From CAZIPZ01 sp964541075 (lineage in GTDB: Bacteria; Acidobacteriota; Terriglobia; 20CM-2-55-15), in the NCBI GenBank assembly GCA_964541075.1, contig CAZIPZ010000081.1, positions 1 through 17,152 of the forward strand: a DNA stretch of 17,152 nt. Reading direction: 5' to 3'. A program made the translations under genes and the position numbers. Of this stretch, positions 6,994 through 14,241 are shown in pieces. The notes under the pieces are model-generated. The model was not told the DNA's origin. It saw only the letters and a list, made by a program, of their open reading frames with translations, and ran no database searches. Every line of letters begins with the position of its first letter. The first letter of the stretch is position 1.

Positions 6994-7068
6994 AAATGGT
7001 CTTATTAAGGCCAGCTTCTCCCAATCGGGTAACACCATTTGATACAGAAGTTACACGGCTTATGGATT

Positions 7069-7084
7069 GGGTGCTCAAACTGCA
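7069..7084 (+). promoter_or_regulatory. Weak sigma-54-like element ahead of the response regulator
   Basis: GGGTGCTCAAACTGCA has GG-N10-GC spacing and TGCA at -12, but only GG and C match in the -24 box. The predicted leader is about 81 bases. A TTGACG at 7099-7104 followed 17 bases later by AAATGT is a competing, also weak, sigma-70-type candidate. Confidence 0.2.
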
Positions 7085-7175
7085 CCACTGATTTAGGCTT
7101 GACGATTTTGTTCGGGAGTAGAAATGTTCGTGAAAGCTCGATTTCCAACCGCATTCTCAAGTGTTGAAACTCACC

Positions 7176-7550
7176 ATGAGTAAGATACTTCTCGCTGATG
7201 ACGACAATAGATGCCGTGAAGCGATCCGGAAGGTGCTCGAAAGGGAAGGCCATACGGTTCTTTCAGTGGCCCATGTCGATCGCGCTTTGGAGGCCCTGGA
7301 GAGGGCGGAATTCGATCTTGTTATCTGCGACTACAGAATGCCTGACAAGAGCGGACTGGACTTGCTCATCGAAATGAAGAGGCATCACTCGTCAATACCT
7401 GTTCTCATGATTTCCGCGGACCTGGATCCCGCGGCCAGCACTGCATTATTGGATCACGGGGTTCGGAACTTACTGAAGAAACCCATACGCCGGCGCGACC
7501 TGGTTGAAGGCGCGAGCCGGATCCTGGACATTCCATCCTCCAATCAGTAA
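7176..7550 (+). CDS. Single-domain response regulator (CheY-like receiver)
   Basis: The ATG at 7176 gives a 124-residue protein that is one receiver domain and nothing more. The acidic pocket D8-D9-D10 (LLADDDN), phosphoacceptor D52 (VICDYRMP), S80 at the switch position (VLMISAD) and K102 in LLKKPI are all in place, so phosphorylation is expected. With no DNA-binding or enzyme domain it must act through protein contacts, for example in a phosphorelay or on a histidine kinase. No kinase gene is in the window. An upstream in-frame GTG at 7161 is possible, but the ATG fits the family start (MSKILLADDD); neither has a clear ribosome site. It is divergent from the LOG gene. Confidence 0.9.
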   Translation: MSKILLADDDNRCREAIRKVLEREGHTVLSVAHVDRALEALERAEFDLVICDYRMPDKSGLDLLIEMKRHHSSIPVLMISADLDPAASTALLDHGVRNLLKKPIRRRDLVEGASRILDIPSSNQ

Positions 7551-7645
7551 ATCATGACTATTTTCTTTTCTCCCTGGCTATCACACGCGATCTGAATGGC
7601 CTTGAAAAATCCAGGAAGACGCGCCGCACTGACGCAGAAAATGAG

Positions 7646-7689
7646 AAAAAAAGGGCGAGTGAGCGGAGGTAGGTCGTATTCACTCGCCC
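7646..7689 (-). terminator. Rho-independent terminator of the DUF1549-DUF1501 operon
   Basis: A perfect 10-bp stem, GGGCGAGTGA at 7653-7662 and TCACTCGCCC at 7680-7689, encloses a 17-base loop. On the minus strand it is followed directly by seven T residues (7652-7646). It lies 32 bp after the stop of the SnoaL-like gene and closes the four-gene operon. Confidence 0.88.
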
Positions 7690-7721
7690 GTACGCGCCCG
7701 GAGCCAGGCGCGACTTTGGGA

Positions 7722-8411
7722 TCAGTTTCCGCAGCCGGCGTTAAATGGCCCTGTAACTTGCGCGGTCTCACCTTCGGAGTGATACAGGCGAACGCGACTG
7801 ATCTTTTCGTTCTGAATTTCGAAAATCGCCGCTCCCGGAGCCATATATCTCTTGCCGTCGCTGCGTAGATCGTACGACGCGCCAAACTCGGCAGTGACGC
7901 TTATGCCTCCCCACGGATTCGCTGAAGCGAAAAGCAATTCTGCGGTTTTTTCGTTAACCGTTCTCGCTTTGACGTAGTATGCCAGCCGGGTGTATCGTTC
8001 CGCCGACTGCTCGGCCATTTTTCGAATCAGATCCCGTCCTTCATAGAATGCCGGCCCAATCTGATTCTCACCTGGCCCAACCTGGTGGCTCGCATCTGGC
8101 TGATACAGGGCGACAAAACGATTCGCTGACTCTTCTGTCCCATCTAGGGCGTTCCACCTTCTGAACCATTCTTGAACCAGTTCCTGCGCCTTTTGCAGTT
8201 TGTCCTGCTCGGCCTTTTGCTTGTCTTGCTCGGCTTTGAACTTCTCGATCTCAAGATTCGCACTTGACTCTGCCTTTACGGCCGCCGGCGCCGGTTTCGC
8301 TGCCCTGGCGGCAAGTGGAGCCGCCTTTGCCGCCGGCTGCTTCCCTCCCTGAGAGAAGACTGAAGTCGCGTTGCACAACAGCAGTGAGATGAAAAAAATA
8401 GTTGTCTTCAT
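7722..8411 (-). CDS. Exported SnoaL/NTF2-like protein with coiled-coil linker
   Basis: The 229-residue protein starts with a signal peptide (MKTTIFFISLLLCNATSVFSQ, likely cleaved near residue 20), followed by an Ala/Pro/Lys-rich low-complexity linker (22-50) and a charged helix with a repeated KAEQDK unit (about 55-78). The remaining 150 residues resemble the SnoaL-like/NTF2 cone fold (EWFRRWNALD, RFVALYQPDASHQVGP, GRDLIRKMAE, and the closing strand IFEIQNEKISRVRLY). Such domains bind small ligands or act as light enzymes; the substrate cannot be read from sequence. A GGAAGGAA ribosome site precedes the ATG. It starts 15 bp after the FGE-like gene and is the last gene before the terminator. 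Confidence 0.7.
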   Translation of the reverse strand: MKTTIFFISLLLCNATSVFSQGGKQPAAKAAPLAARAAKPAPAAVKAESSANLEIEKFKAEQDKQKAEQDKLQKAQELVQEWFRRWNALDGTEESANRFVALYQPDASHQVGPGENQIGPAFYEGRDLIRKMAEQSAERYTRLAYYVKARTVNEKTAELLFASANPWGGISVTAEFGASYDLRSDGKRYMAPGAAIFEIQNEKISRVRLYHSEGETAQVTGPFNAGCGN

Positions 8412-8426
8412 ATATTCCTTCCTCTG

Positions 8427-9308
8427 CTATTCGGGATTCGGTGAACGTTCGACCGATCTCGCGCAGCGAAAACCGAATGCGTCACTGGTCTGGGACGGCG
8501 GTGCGTAGTTGCGGTAATGTACGCCCAACAGGCTGCGCTGCCCGGTTCTTTGATCGTCTTCGTTCGACCAGCCTCCACCTCGAATGACCTTGTAAGTTCC
8601 ATCCTCCGGTCCGCCCGGATTGTTTAAAGGCGATATGACGTAATAATCGCGGGTGTACCAGTCTGAAACCCATTCCCAAACGTTGCCGGTAACGTCGTAA
8701 AGACCGTACCCGTTCGGTTTGTAGGATCCAACCGGCGCCGGTCCGTTTGGAAATCCATACCGTGCAAGCTTGGTCTGGCGCGCGCCGCCGCCTTCTTCAC
8801 CTGCAGAGCCGTTCGTTTCTCCGATTTCATTTCCCCAGGAATAAAGATTTCGATCAAGACCTCCGCGGGCAGCCTTTTCCCACTCTGCTTCCGTCGGAAG
8901 ACGTTTTCCGGCCCATGCGCAAAACGACGCAGCGTCGTTCCAATCCACGTTGTAGGCCGGCCAACGTTCCTGTCCTGGAGTGATCTGTCCTTTCGCCCAA
9001 TGCCAGGGTGTGCGCCGGCCCGTTGCCTGAACGAAGAGCGCATAGTCTGCATTGGTCACTTCATATTTATCGATGTAGAAAGCATCGATGGATATGCGGT
9101 GTGCTGGTTGATCGTCCAATCGCGCTCGAGCGGTCCAGCTGAGTTCGTCAAAAAGAAACATGTGCGTTCTGCCCATCCAAAATGGGCCTGATGGGATCAG
9201 AACCATTTCTGGGACTTCAGCAATGCTGGGCGTTTGGGCCTGTGAACCCGTTGCGACAAGCGCAATAAAAATAAGGCAAGTTGTTATAAAGAAGCTGTTC
9301 TTAGCCAT
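8427..9308 (-). CDS. Exported FGE/SUMF1-fold protein lacking the catalytic cysteines
   Basis: The 293-residue protein has a signal peptide (1-24, ending GSQAQ) and then the formylglycine-generating-enzyme-sulfatase fold from about 33 to 287: MVLIPSGPFWMG, KYEVTNADYALFV, RLPTEAEWEKAARGG, GNVWEWVSDWY, VIRGGGW and FGFRCARS are all family hallmarks. True FGE enzymes have two active-site cysteines a few residues after the RGGS/RGGG motif. Here that stretch (RGGGWSNEDDQRTGQR, 243-258) has none, so formylglycine formation is unlikely; a binding or structural role, or another chemistry, is more plausible. No sulfatase gene is nearby. An AAGGA ribosome site lies 7 bases before the ATG. It is the third gene of the operon, 65 bp after the DUF1501 gene. 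Confidence 0.88.
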   Translation of the reverse strand: MAKNSFFITTCLIFIALVATGSQAQTPSIAEVPEMVLIPSGPFWMGRTHMFLFDELSWTARARLDDQPAHRISIDAFYIDKYEVTNADYALFVQATGRRTPWHWAKGQITPGQERWPAYNVDWNDAASFCAWAGKRLPTEAEWEKAARGGLDRNLYSWGNEIGETNGSAGEEGGGARQTKLARYGFPNGPAPVGSYKPNGYGLYDVTGNVWEWVSDWYTRDYYVISPLNNPGGPEDGTYKVIRGGGWSNEDDQRTGQRSLLGVHYRNYAPPSQTSDAFGFRCARSVERSPNPE

Positions 9309-9373
9309 CGTTTTATCCTTTTATCGAGAGGCGATTGGAAGGGGACGACGATTCGCGTCCCCTTCACCGCGTA

Positions 9374-10786
9374 CTACGCAAACAACTCATCGATCGAGTC
9401 GTCGCTTTGGAATTCCGAAGCAGCCAGCGGCGCTTTCTCGATGTATTTGTATCCCCGCCCAGATGGCGTATTCTCGACCTCTTTCAACCAGTCGATGCCC
9501 AGCGCGGAGTAGATTGTTGCGAGGACATTGTCCATTCGCGGCTGTTCCTTGTGCTTCCAGCCCGTGTCTGTAACTTGGTCTGTGCCATCTTTATCGGCGG
9601 TGGCGCCAAGAACGCGTCCAGGCTTAATGCCTCCGCCAGCAAACAGGGTCGTGTACGCGTACCGATAGTGGTGGCGGCCCATCGTCGGGTTTATGGCTGG
9701 GGTGCGTGAAAACTCGCTCGCTGCGACGATGAGCGTCTCATCCAGAAGTGTTTTGCCTGGTGTCTGTCCCGGCATGGAAGCAAGGTCCTTCAACAGGCTG
9801 GCGAAACCTTTATCCCATCGGACGCAGTTGACATAGTGATTCAGTCTCGCATTACGATCGAAAATCTGAGTGTGCTGATCCCACCGGCTTCCGTCGTAGA
9901 CATACACGATGCGGGTTCCTGCATTTGCCGCCAACAGATTCCGTGCAAGGATCAGCCCGAGCCCGTATTCGTCGTCGCCGTAGCGTTGCTTGTCGTCCTG
10001 CGAGGCTTTGAACACAGCGGGCCATCGAGAATCGGTCAGAATTCGGTATGCATCCTGATAATAGGCCTGATAATCGCCTTCACGGTTGCCAAAGGTCCGC
10101 CTGCCTTCTCCGGAAACCTCGGAAAACAGAGACAGCTGATTCCAGCGTTCCTCGAGTAGTCGATTCATGCTGCTGTTGTCTCCGCCGAATGTGTCGAAGA
10201 CAGTCGTAGCCGTGAGGTCAAGGGTCGCGAAGCGCGGATGCAAGAAACCTGCAGAGACCGTTCCTGCAAACCCGGATGCCAGGGTCGTGCTGACATAGGC
10301 CGGAAAGGTGTCTGTCTCACGACGCTGAGCATCCAATTCAAATGCCGCCAAAGAACCCCATGCCGGAACCTCTCTGGCGAGAGGTGGCGCGAGAGTCCGT
10401 CCAGTCTGTGTGTGATATTGACCATTAAAGTGGACGAGTTCGTTTGCGCGCATGGAGCGAACCAACGAGACCTGAGACCATTGGTCAAACATTTGCGGAA
10501 ACAACGTTTTAGAGAGAAAGACTCCCGTGGATGTCTTTTGGACATTGAGATCCTTGGGCTGCTTCCTGTCCGTCTGCTCCTTGTAGTCCCACGTGTCCCA
10601 GGGGCTGATCGCTCCACCCATTTCGATGAAGATCACGTTTCGTGCGGTTCCGCGGGGATTCGCTTTTCCGTAAGCCCGAAGACTCAGCGGTCCGACGACT
10701 TGATCCAGCCAGGTGCCGGCCAGAGCCATGCCGCCGAATTTCAGAACATCCCTGCGTGTTGGAACCATATCCATTAGTCTTTTCAT
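9374..10786 (-). CDS. DUF1501 protein with Tat-type signal
   Basis: This 470-residue protein belongs to the DUF1501 family, related to the alkaline phosphatase/sulfatase superfamily fold, widespread in Planctomycetes, Verrucomicrobia and Acidobacteria. The N-terminus has a twin-arginine motif (T-R11-R12-D-V-L-K) before a hydrophobic segment, so folded export is likely. Family-typical segments include NVIFIEMGGAISPWDTWDYK, the ETLIVAASEFSRTPAIN block and the GRHHY motif near the C-terminus. The function is unproven; family members nearly always accompany DUF1549/DUF1553 genes, as here. The ATG is preceded by a GGAGGC ribosome site and the gene begins 15 bp after the DUF1549 stop, indicating co-transcription. 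Confidence 0.92.
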   Translation of the reverse strand: MKRLMDMVPTRRDVLKFGGMALAGTWLDQVVGPLSLRAYGKANPRGTARNVIFIEMGGAISPWDTWDYKEQTDRKQPKDLNVQKTSTGVFLSKTLFPQMFDQWSQVSLVRSMRANELVHFNGQYHTQTGRTLAPPLAREVPAWGSLAAFELDAQRRETDTFPAYVSTTLASGFAGTVSAGFLHPRFATLDLTATTVFDTFGGDNSSMNRLLEERWNQLSLFSEVSGEGRRTFGNREGDYQAYYQDAYRILTDSRWPAVFKASQDDKQRYGDDEYGLGLILARNLLAANAGTRIVYVYDGSRWDQHTQIFDRNARLNHYVNCVRWDKGFASLLKDLASMPGQTPGKTLLDETLIVAASEFSRTPAINPTMGRHHYRYAYTTLFAGGGIKPGRVLGATADKDGTDQVTDTGWKHKEQPRMDNVLATIYSALGIDWLKEVENTPSGRGYKYIEKAPLAASEFQSDDSIDELFA

Positions 10787-10801
10787 AAAGCCTCCTTCGT
10801 A

Positions 10802-12742
10802 TTAATGGTTCAAGATGAATTCGATCGAATTCAGCAGGGTCCATTGCAGGTTTTCCAGTGCATGCTTTCGATCCTTCTGGAATTGAAAAATTTCTATCGA
10901 CGCGCGCTTCTCGTCGGGGGTAGGCCGTCGCGAGAGGCTGGAAAGAAAAAGATCCTCGATCATCTTTCCATCAGAGTCGCCGCTTTCGAGAATGCTCTGG
11001 ACGCGACCGCCTTTTTCCGCCAGGACACGGCCAGTCACCAGGTCTGAACTCATCATCAGGATCGCCTGCAGTGTGGTCGCCTTATTTCCGGCCGGCACCG
11101 GGGCTTCTCGGTTGGTTTCAAAAAAGCTGTTGGAAAGGCTGGTGATGTCCTGTCCTTCCTTGGCTCCCGCGCCTCGTCGTCCTCCCGGCACATCACCAAG
11201 GTCGGTCAGTTGCTTGAACCGTGTCACTTCCGTCCCCGCAAATTGGAACTTGTATGGCCGGCCGGTCGCTTGTGCGATGGTGTCCACGATCTCGGGTCCA
11301 GTCATGACGCGGACGTACTTTCTGGCATAGTACGGCATGTAGTCGTCTTTCCAGTCCCCGGGGAACTGTGAAGAAAGCTGATAGGCGCTGGATTTCATAA
11401 TCTTTTTGATCAGCCCCTGAATGCTGTAGTTGTTGTTGCGGAAATCGTGGGCCATGGCTTCCAGCAGCTCAGGATTGGTGGGCTGTATGGTCCACGGCTT
11501 CTCGGGCGGATTGGCGGGATCGAGGCGATAAAGATCGAAGGCGTCGTACGGTTCCACGAACGCGATCGTCATCAGCCTTCCCCAGATCAAATTCACAGTG
11601 GCGCGGCTGAACTGGATGTGTTTCGTAAGCATCCGAGCGAATTCGGCACGCGGTTCAAAACCCGGCCGTGCTTTCTCTCCCGTCAACATAAAAGTGGGTT
11701 CATATGTTTTTCCACTTCGAGGGAACACGCCCTCAGCCTCTGTGTAAAACGGAGCGTCGTTTCCCGTATCGTACCCTTTGGCCCCGTTGTCCATGACGCT
11801 GTCCGAGTTGTTTACGTTGTAAATACCGATCGGCCGCAGCTTGCCGAGAAAAGCTGCCTGGCTCGCAAAATCCTCGCGTGTGTGGTCGGCTTGGAACAAG
11901 TTCACGGACTCCAGATGGCCGGGGCCGTCATGGCAGGCCAGGCACTGTGTGTTGACGCCAAGGAAGTTGCGAGAAATCTCGATCGACATTGCGTCAATCG
12001 CATCGAGTCGATTCGTCGTCGCGCCGTAGTTGTCGGGATCGGTGAGGTCTCGGTTTTTCAGGCCATCATTGCGCAGCACGCGGCCGAGAAAAGCGAGTTG
12101 AGGAATTGAGCTATGACTCTTGGATGCGCCGGTCAACATGTCGGTGACGACCTCGTTATACGGTCTGTCCACCTTCAGCCATTCCTTATTCCAATACTGA
12201 AAAGCGTTCTTTGCTCCACCTGCATAGTTCATAAGACGAAAAAGGTCGCCATAAAACCATGCCCACTGCTCTGCAAACTCTTCTGTTCCGATTAGCGAGT
12301 CGATGAGCCTGTTGCGCTTGTCAGGATCTTTGCTCGCCACAAACTCCTTGACCTGATCCGGCGTCGGAAGCAGGCCTGTAGCATCCAAAGTGACGCGGCG
12401 AATGAACTCTTCGTCATTGCTTAAATTAGCGTGAGGAATTCCGTCGCGTTCGATTTTTGCGAAAACGATGTCATCAATGAAGTTGCTGCGCGGAATCTCG
12501 CTCACCGGTTGGCGATCGCCAGGGAGCAGTTTTGAAGTTTCATTCGTCAGTCGAACTGCTTCCTTCGCCTTATCCGGCGCGGGATTGCCAATTTCCCGGT
12601 GCACGTCCCTGAACTGATCGTCCGCGCCGGCCCCGTCAGCGGGCTTCGTGGGTTTCTGTCCCGTCTGTGCAAACAGTGCGAGTGTGATACACAGGAAAGT
12701 AAGGATGAGAAACCGGCTAGGTTTCACCAGCTTTAGCTTCAT
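10802..12742 (-). CDS. DUF1549-DUF1553 protein with a single c-type haem motif
   Basis: The 646-residue protein has a Sec signal peptide (1-25, ending ALFAQ), a DUF1549 domain at about 85-280 (FIDDIVFAKIERDGIP, EEFIRRVTLDATGLLPTPDQVKEF, RLIDSLIGTEEFAEQWAWFYGDL) and a DUF1553 domain at about 360-640 (FARMLTKHIQFSRATVNLIWGRLM, LEAMAHDFRNNNYSIQGLIKKIMKSSAYQLSS). A CLACH motif at 267-271 is a covalent haem site, making it a small planctomycete-type cytochrome fused to these domains. It acts outside the cytoplasm; the substrate is unknown. It is the first gene of the operon with DUF1501, FGE-like and SnoaL-like genes. A GGAGG ribosome site precedes the ATG. A sigma-54-like element lies 82 bases upstream, and a 10-bp palindrome, ATAACGTTAT, sits at 12764-12773 in the leader. 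Confidence 0.93.
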   Translation of the reverse strand: MKLKLVKPSRFLILTFLCITLALFAQTGQKPTKPADGAGADDQFRDVHREIGNPAPDKAKEAVRLTNETSKLLPGDRQPVSEIPRSNFIDDIVFAKIERDGIPHANLSNDEEFIRRVTLDATGLLPTPDQVKEFVASKDPDKRNRLIDSLIGTEEFAEQWAWFYGDLFRLMNYAGGAKNAFQYWNKEWLKVDRPYNEVVTDMLTGASKSHSSIPQLAFLGRVLRNDGLKNRDLTDPDNYGATTNRLDAIDAMSIEISRNFLGVNTQCLACHDGPGHLESVNLFQADHTREDFASQAAFLGKLRPIGIYNVNNSDSVMDNGAKGYDTGNDAPFYTEAEGVFPRSGKTYEPTFMLTGEKARPGFEPRAEFARMLTKHIQFSRATVNLIWGRLMTIAFVEPYDAFDLYRLDPANPPEKPWTIQPTNPELLEAMAHDFRNNNYSIQGLIKKIMKSSAYQLSSQFPGDWKDDYMPYYARKYVRVMTGPEIVDTIAQATGRPYKFQFAGTEVTRFKQLTDLGDVPGGRRGAGAKEGQDITSLSNSFFETNREAPVPAGNKATTLQAILMMSSDLVTGRVLAEKGGRVQSILESGDSDGKMIEDLFLSSLSRRPTPDEKRASIEIFQFQKDRKHALENLQWTLLNSIEFILNH

Positions 12743-12823
12743 TTCGAACCTCCGTCCTTAAAAATAACGTTATGAATCTGCAAGAACTCGGACCGTTCCG
12801 AACCATCAACGGCCCCAAGAACT

Positions 12824-12839
12824 AGCAAGCCCCTGGCCA
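12824..12839 (-). promoter_or_regulatory. Sigma-54-like -24/-12 promoter of the DUF1549-DUF1501 operon
   Basis: On the minus strand TGGCCAGGGGCTTGCT has TGGC at -24 and TTGCT at -12 (the consensus allows A or T last) with exact spacing. The predicted start near 12813 leaves a leader of about 71 bases, longer than at the other sites. No 13-bp near-palindrome is seen behind it. Confidence 0.45.
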
Positions 12840-13244
12840 ACCGCTGGAAACCATCACGGGCGAAGGCGCGCGTTGCGCAGTAATCAATTGAAACTTACGG
12901 TGCAAAAATGAGTTACACGGATGGACGAATCGTGCGTGCGCGTGATCAGGCGGGGTTAAATCAATTCACTAGAAACCATATGGGTTGCCAGATCGTCTTG
13001 GGCAAGTAGAAGAGCGAGAGATGGGAAGACAATGTGGCGAATTCATCGTCTCTGCAGGGTTTTTTCGTGGCCAAACTGCAGATGCCTACACGAGGCTCAA
13101 AGTCCCGATCCAGACACGCTAGTGATTGTCGGAAAAACAGGAGATGTCGCCTCAGAAGGCGGCTTTGTTGCCAGTGTGACAATGCGTTTCCGGTCTCATC
13201 GACTATGATGCCTCTAAATCATTGGACAACGGCCAGCGACGCCG
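12840..13244. other. Intergenic region between divergent DUF1549 operon and RRM gene
   Basis: No convincing gene is visible; the short open frames on both strands lack family-like residue patterns and ribosome sites. A small hairpin at 13146-13163 (GTCGCCT, tetraloop CAGA, AGGCGGC) is followed by a T-rich stretch, and TGTGACAATG at 13175-13184 resembles one half of the candidate activator sites and lies about 61 bp before the sigma-54-like element of the RRM gene. Confidence 0.4.
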
Positions 13245-13260
13245 CGGCGCCCCGTTTGCA
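13245..13260 (+). promoter_or_regulatory. Sigma-54-like -24/-12 promoter of the RRM gene
   Basis: CGGCGCCCCGTTTGCA keeps GGC and C of the -24 box, a perfect TTGCA at -12 and exact GG-N10-GC spacing. The predicted start near 13271 gives a 29-base leader, close to those of the two uspA genes. Confidence 0.45.
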
Positions 13261-13299
13261 GACACACGGCGTACGATTCTCTATGAATGGAGGTGAATC

Positions 13300-13575
13300 A
13301 TGCCGGGAAAACTGCTGCTGCTTTCAGGCGTTCCGATCGACTGTCTTGAGGAAGACGTAAGGCGATGGATCGAATCGATGGGCTATCCGGTCCAAAACGT
13401 AAGGCTGGTTCGGGATCTCGTCACTGGAGCCTCGCCGAGTTTTGCATATGTGGAATTGAGGGATTCCAAAATGCTTGGGCCCGCGTGTGATTCCGTGAGT
13501 GGCGCCACTCTGCGAAATCTGCGAATCGGCGTGACTGTGATAGCCGCTCCAAAGCGGGCGGTCGTTGCTGCGTGA
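13300..13575 (+). CDS. Small RNA-binding protein with one RRM domain
   Basis: The 91-residue protein is a single RNA recognition motif. LLLLSGVP (5-12) matches RNP2, and GASPSFAYVEL (43-53) matches RNP1, with the aromatic positions at F48 and Y50 available for base stacking. The beta-alpha-beta spacing between them is normal. Bacterial RRM proteins bind single-stranded RNA and often respond to cold or stress; the target here is unknown. The start is fixed by GGAGGTGA ending three bases before the ATG. It lies convergent with the broken ATPase gene, 20 bp between stop codons, and has a sigma-54-like promoter. Confidence 0.82.
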   Translation: MPGKLLLLSGVPIDCLEEDVRRWIESMGYPVQNVRLVRDLVTGASPSFAYVELRDSKMLGPACDSVSGATLRNLRIGVTVIAAPKRAVVAA

Positions 13576-13595
13576 AAAGGCGTTGCCCCGGCTAG

Positions 13596-14241
13596 CTACT
13601 CAATGTGAGGTTGCTGGTGATCGGATAGAGGCCCTGCATGTCGGCTGCAACAATTCGGCGTTTCTGCTTGTAGGATTTCCAGAACGCGCTGGACTTTGCT
13701 CAAGAAATCCGGAGTCGGTTCGACGATATAACGCCGAGCATGCATTGTCCATGCTTCCGCAATTCGAGCGTCGATTACCGCCGCCGCTGCAGATTCTGTC
13801 CGCAATGGATTCCGACGGTTATATCCGTTTTCTGAGGGCGGAGTGCGAAGGTGGATGACAGCATTATATCGATGAAGTTGTTCTTCCAACGTCGTACCCA
13901 CCGAGGACCAAAGGCCGCCCCCTGCCCAACACACCGCTCCGTCGATCGTGCCTCGATCGCACAGAACAATTGCCTGAGCTTCTCCATCGGCCACTAGTTC
14001 CAATTCCCGCTGAACGTAAAAAATGGCCCGTTGTGCACATTGGCGTAGGTCAATGCGCTCCGAACTCCGAACGCGGAAATCTACCCGAAAATATGATGCC
14101 TGCAGATTCAGGCAACACCTTTACATGTTGGCAGAAATACTGCCGTACCAATTCCAGTATTGCTGTCTTACCAGCGCAGGGTCCATCTGTAAGCACTATG
14201 CGACCTTTTGTATGGGCTTCTTTGCAATCACAAGGAGTCAT
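13596..14241 (-). pseudogene. AAA_28-type P-loop ATPase gene, frameshifted by a 7-bp tandem duplication
   Basis: Two minus-strand frames together encode one AAA_28-like ATPase. The first part (from ATG 14241, or a TTG at 14265) has RIVLTDGPCAGKTAILELV, a P-loop in which the first glycine is replaced by aspartate, then VLPESAGIIFSGRFPRSE before a stop at 14050. The second part resumes with RAIFYVQRELELVADGE, VLCDRGTIDG, the YNAVIHLRTPPSENGYNR block and EPTPDFLSKVQRVLEIL, all family-typical. The break coincides with a direct duplication of CTCCGAA at 14058-14071; removing one copy joins the frames with no other stop and gives about 212 residues, the expected size. It is therefore a recently disrupted gene, a slippage-switchable gene, or a sequencing error. 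The family binds and hydrolyses ATP or GTP; its role is unknown. Confidence 0.85.
14058..14071. repeat. 7-bp tandem duplication causing the ATPase frameshift
   Basis: CTCCGAA occurs twice head to tail (14058-14064 and 14065-14071). With one copy the minus-strand reading passes from FPRSE directly into RIDLRQCAQRAIFYVQ, as expected for the protein family; with two copies it ends after FGAH. Confidence 0.85.

Noticed and set aside
6827..7078. 84-residue N-terminal extension of the LOG protein
   Set aside because: It is not family-like, would span the intergenic regulatory sites, and the internal ATG at 6826 has an excellent ribosome site.
12961..13360. Short open frames on both strands upstream of the RRM gene
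   Set aside because: They are biased to Arg, Ser and Cys as in out-of-frame readings, lack ribosome sites and one overlaps the RRM gene start.
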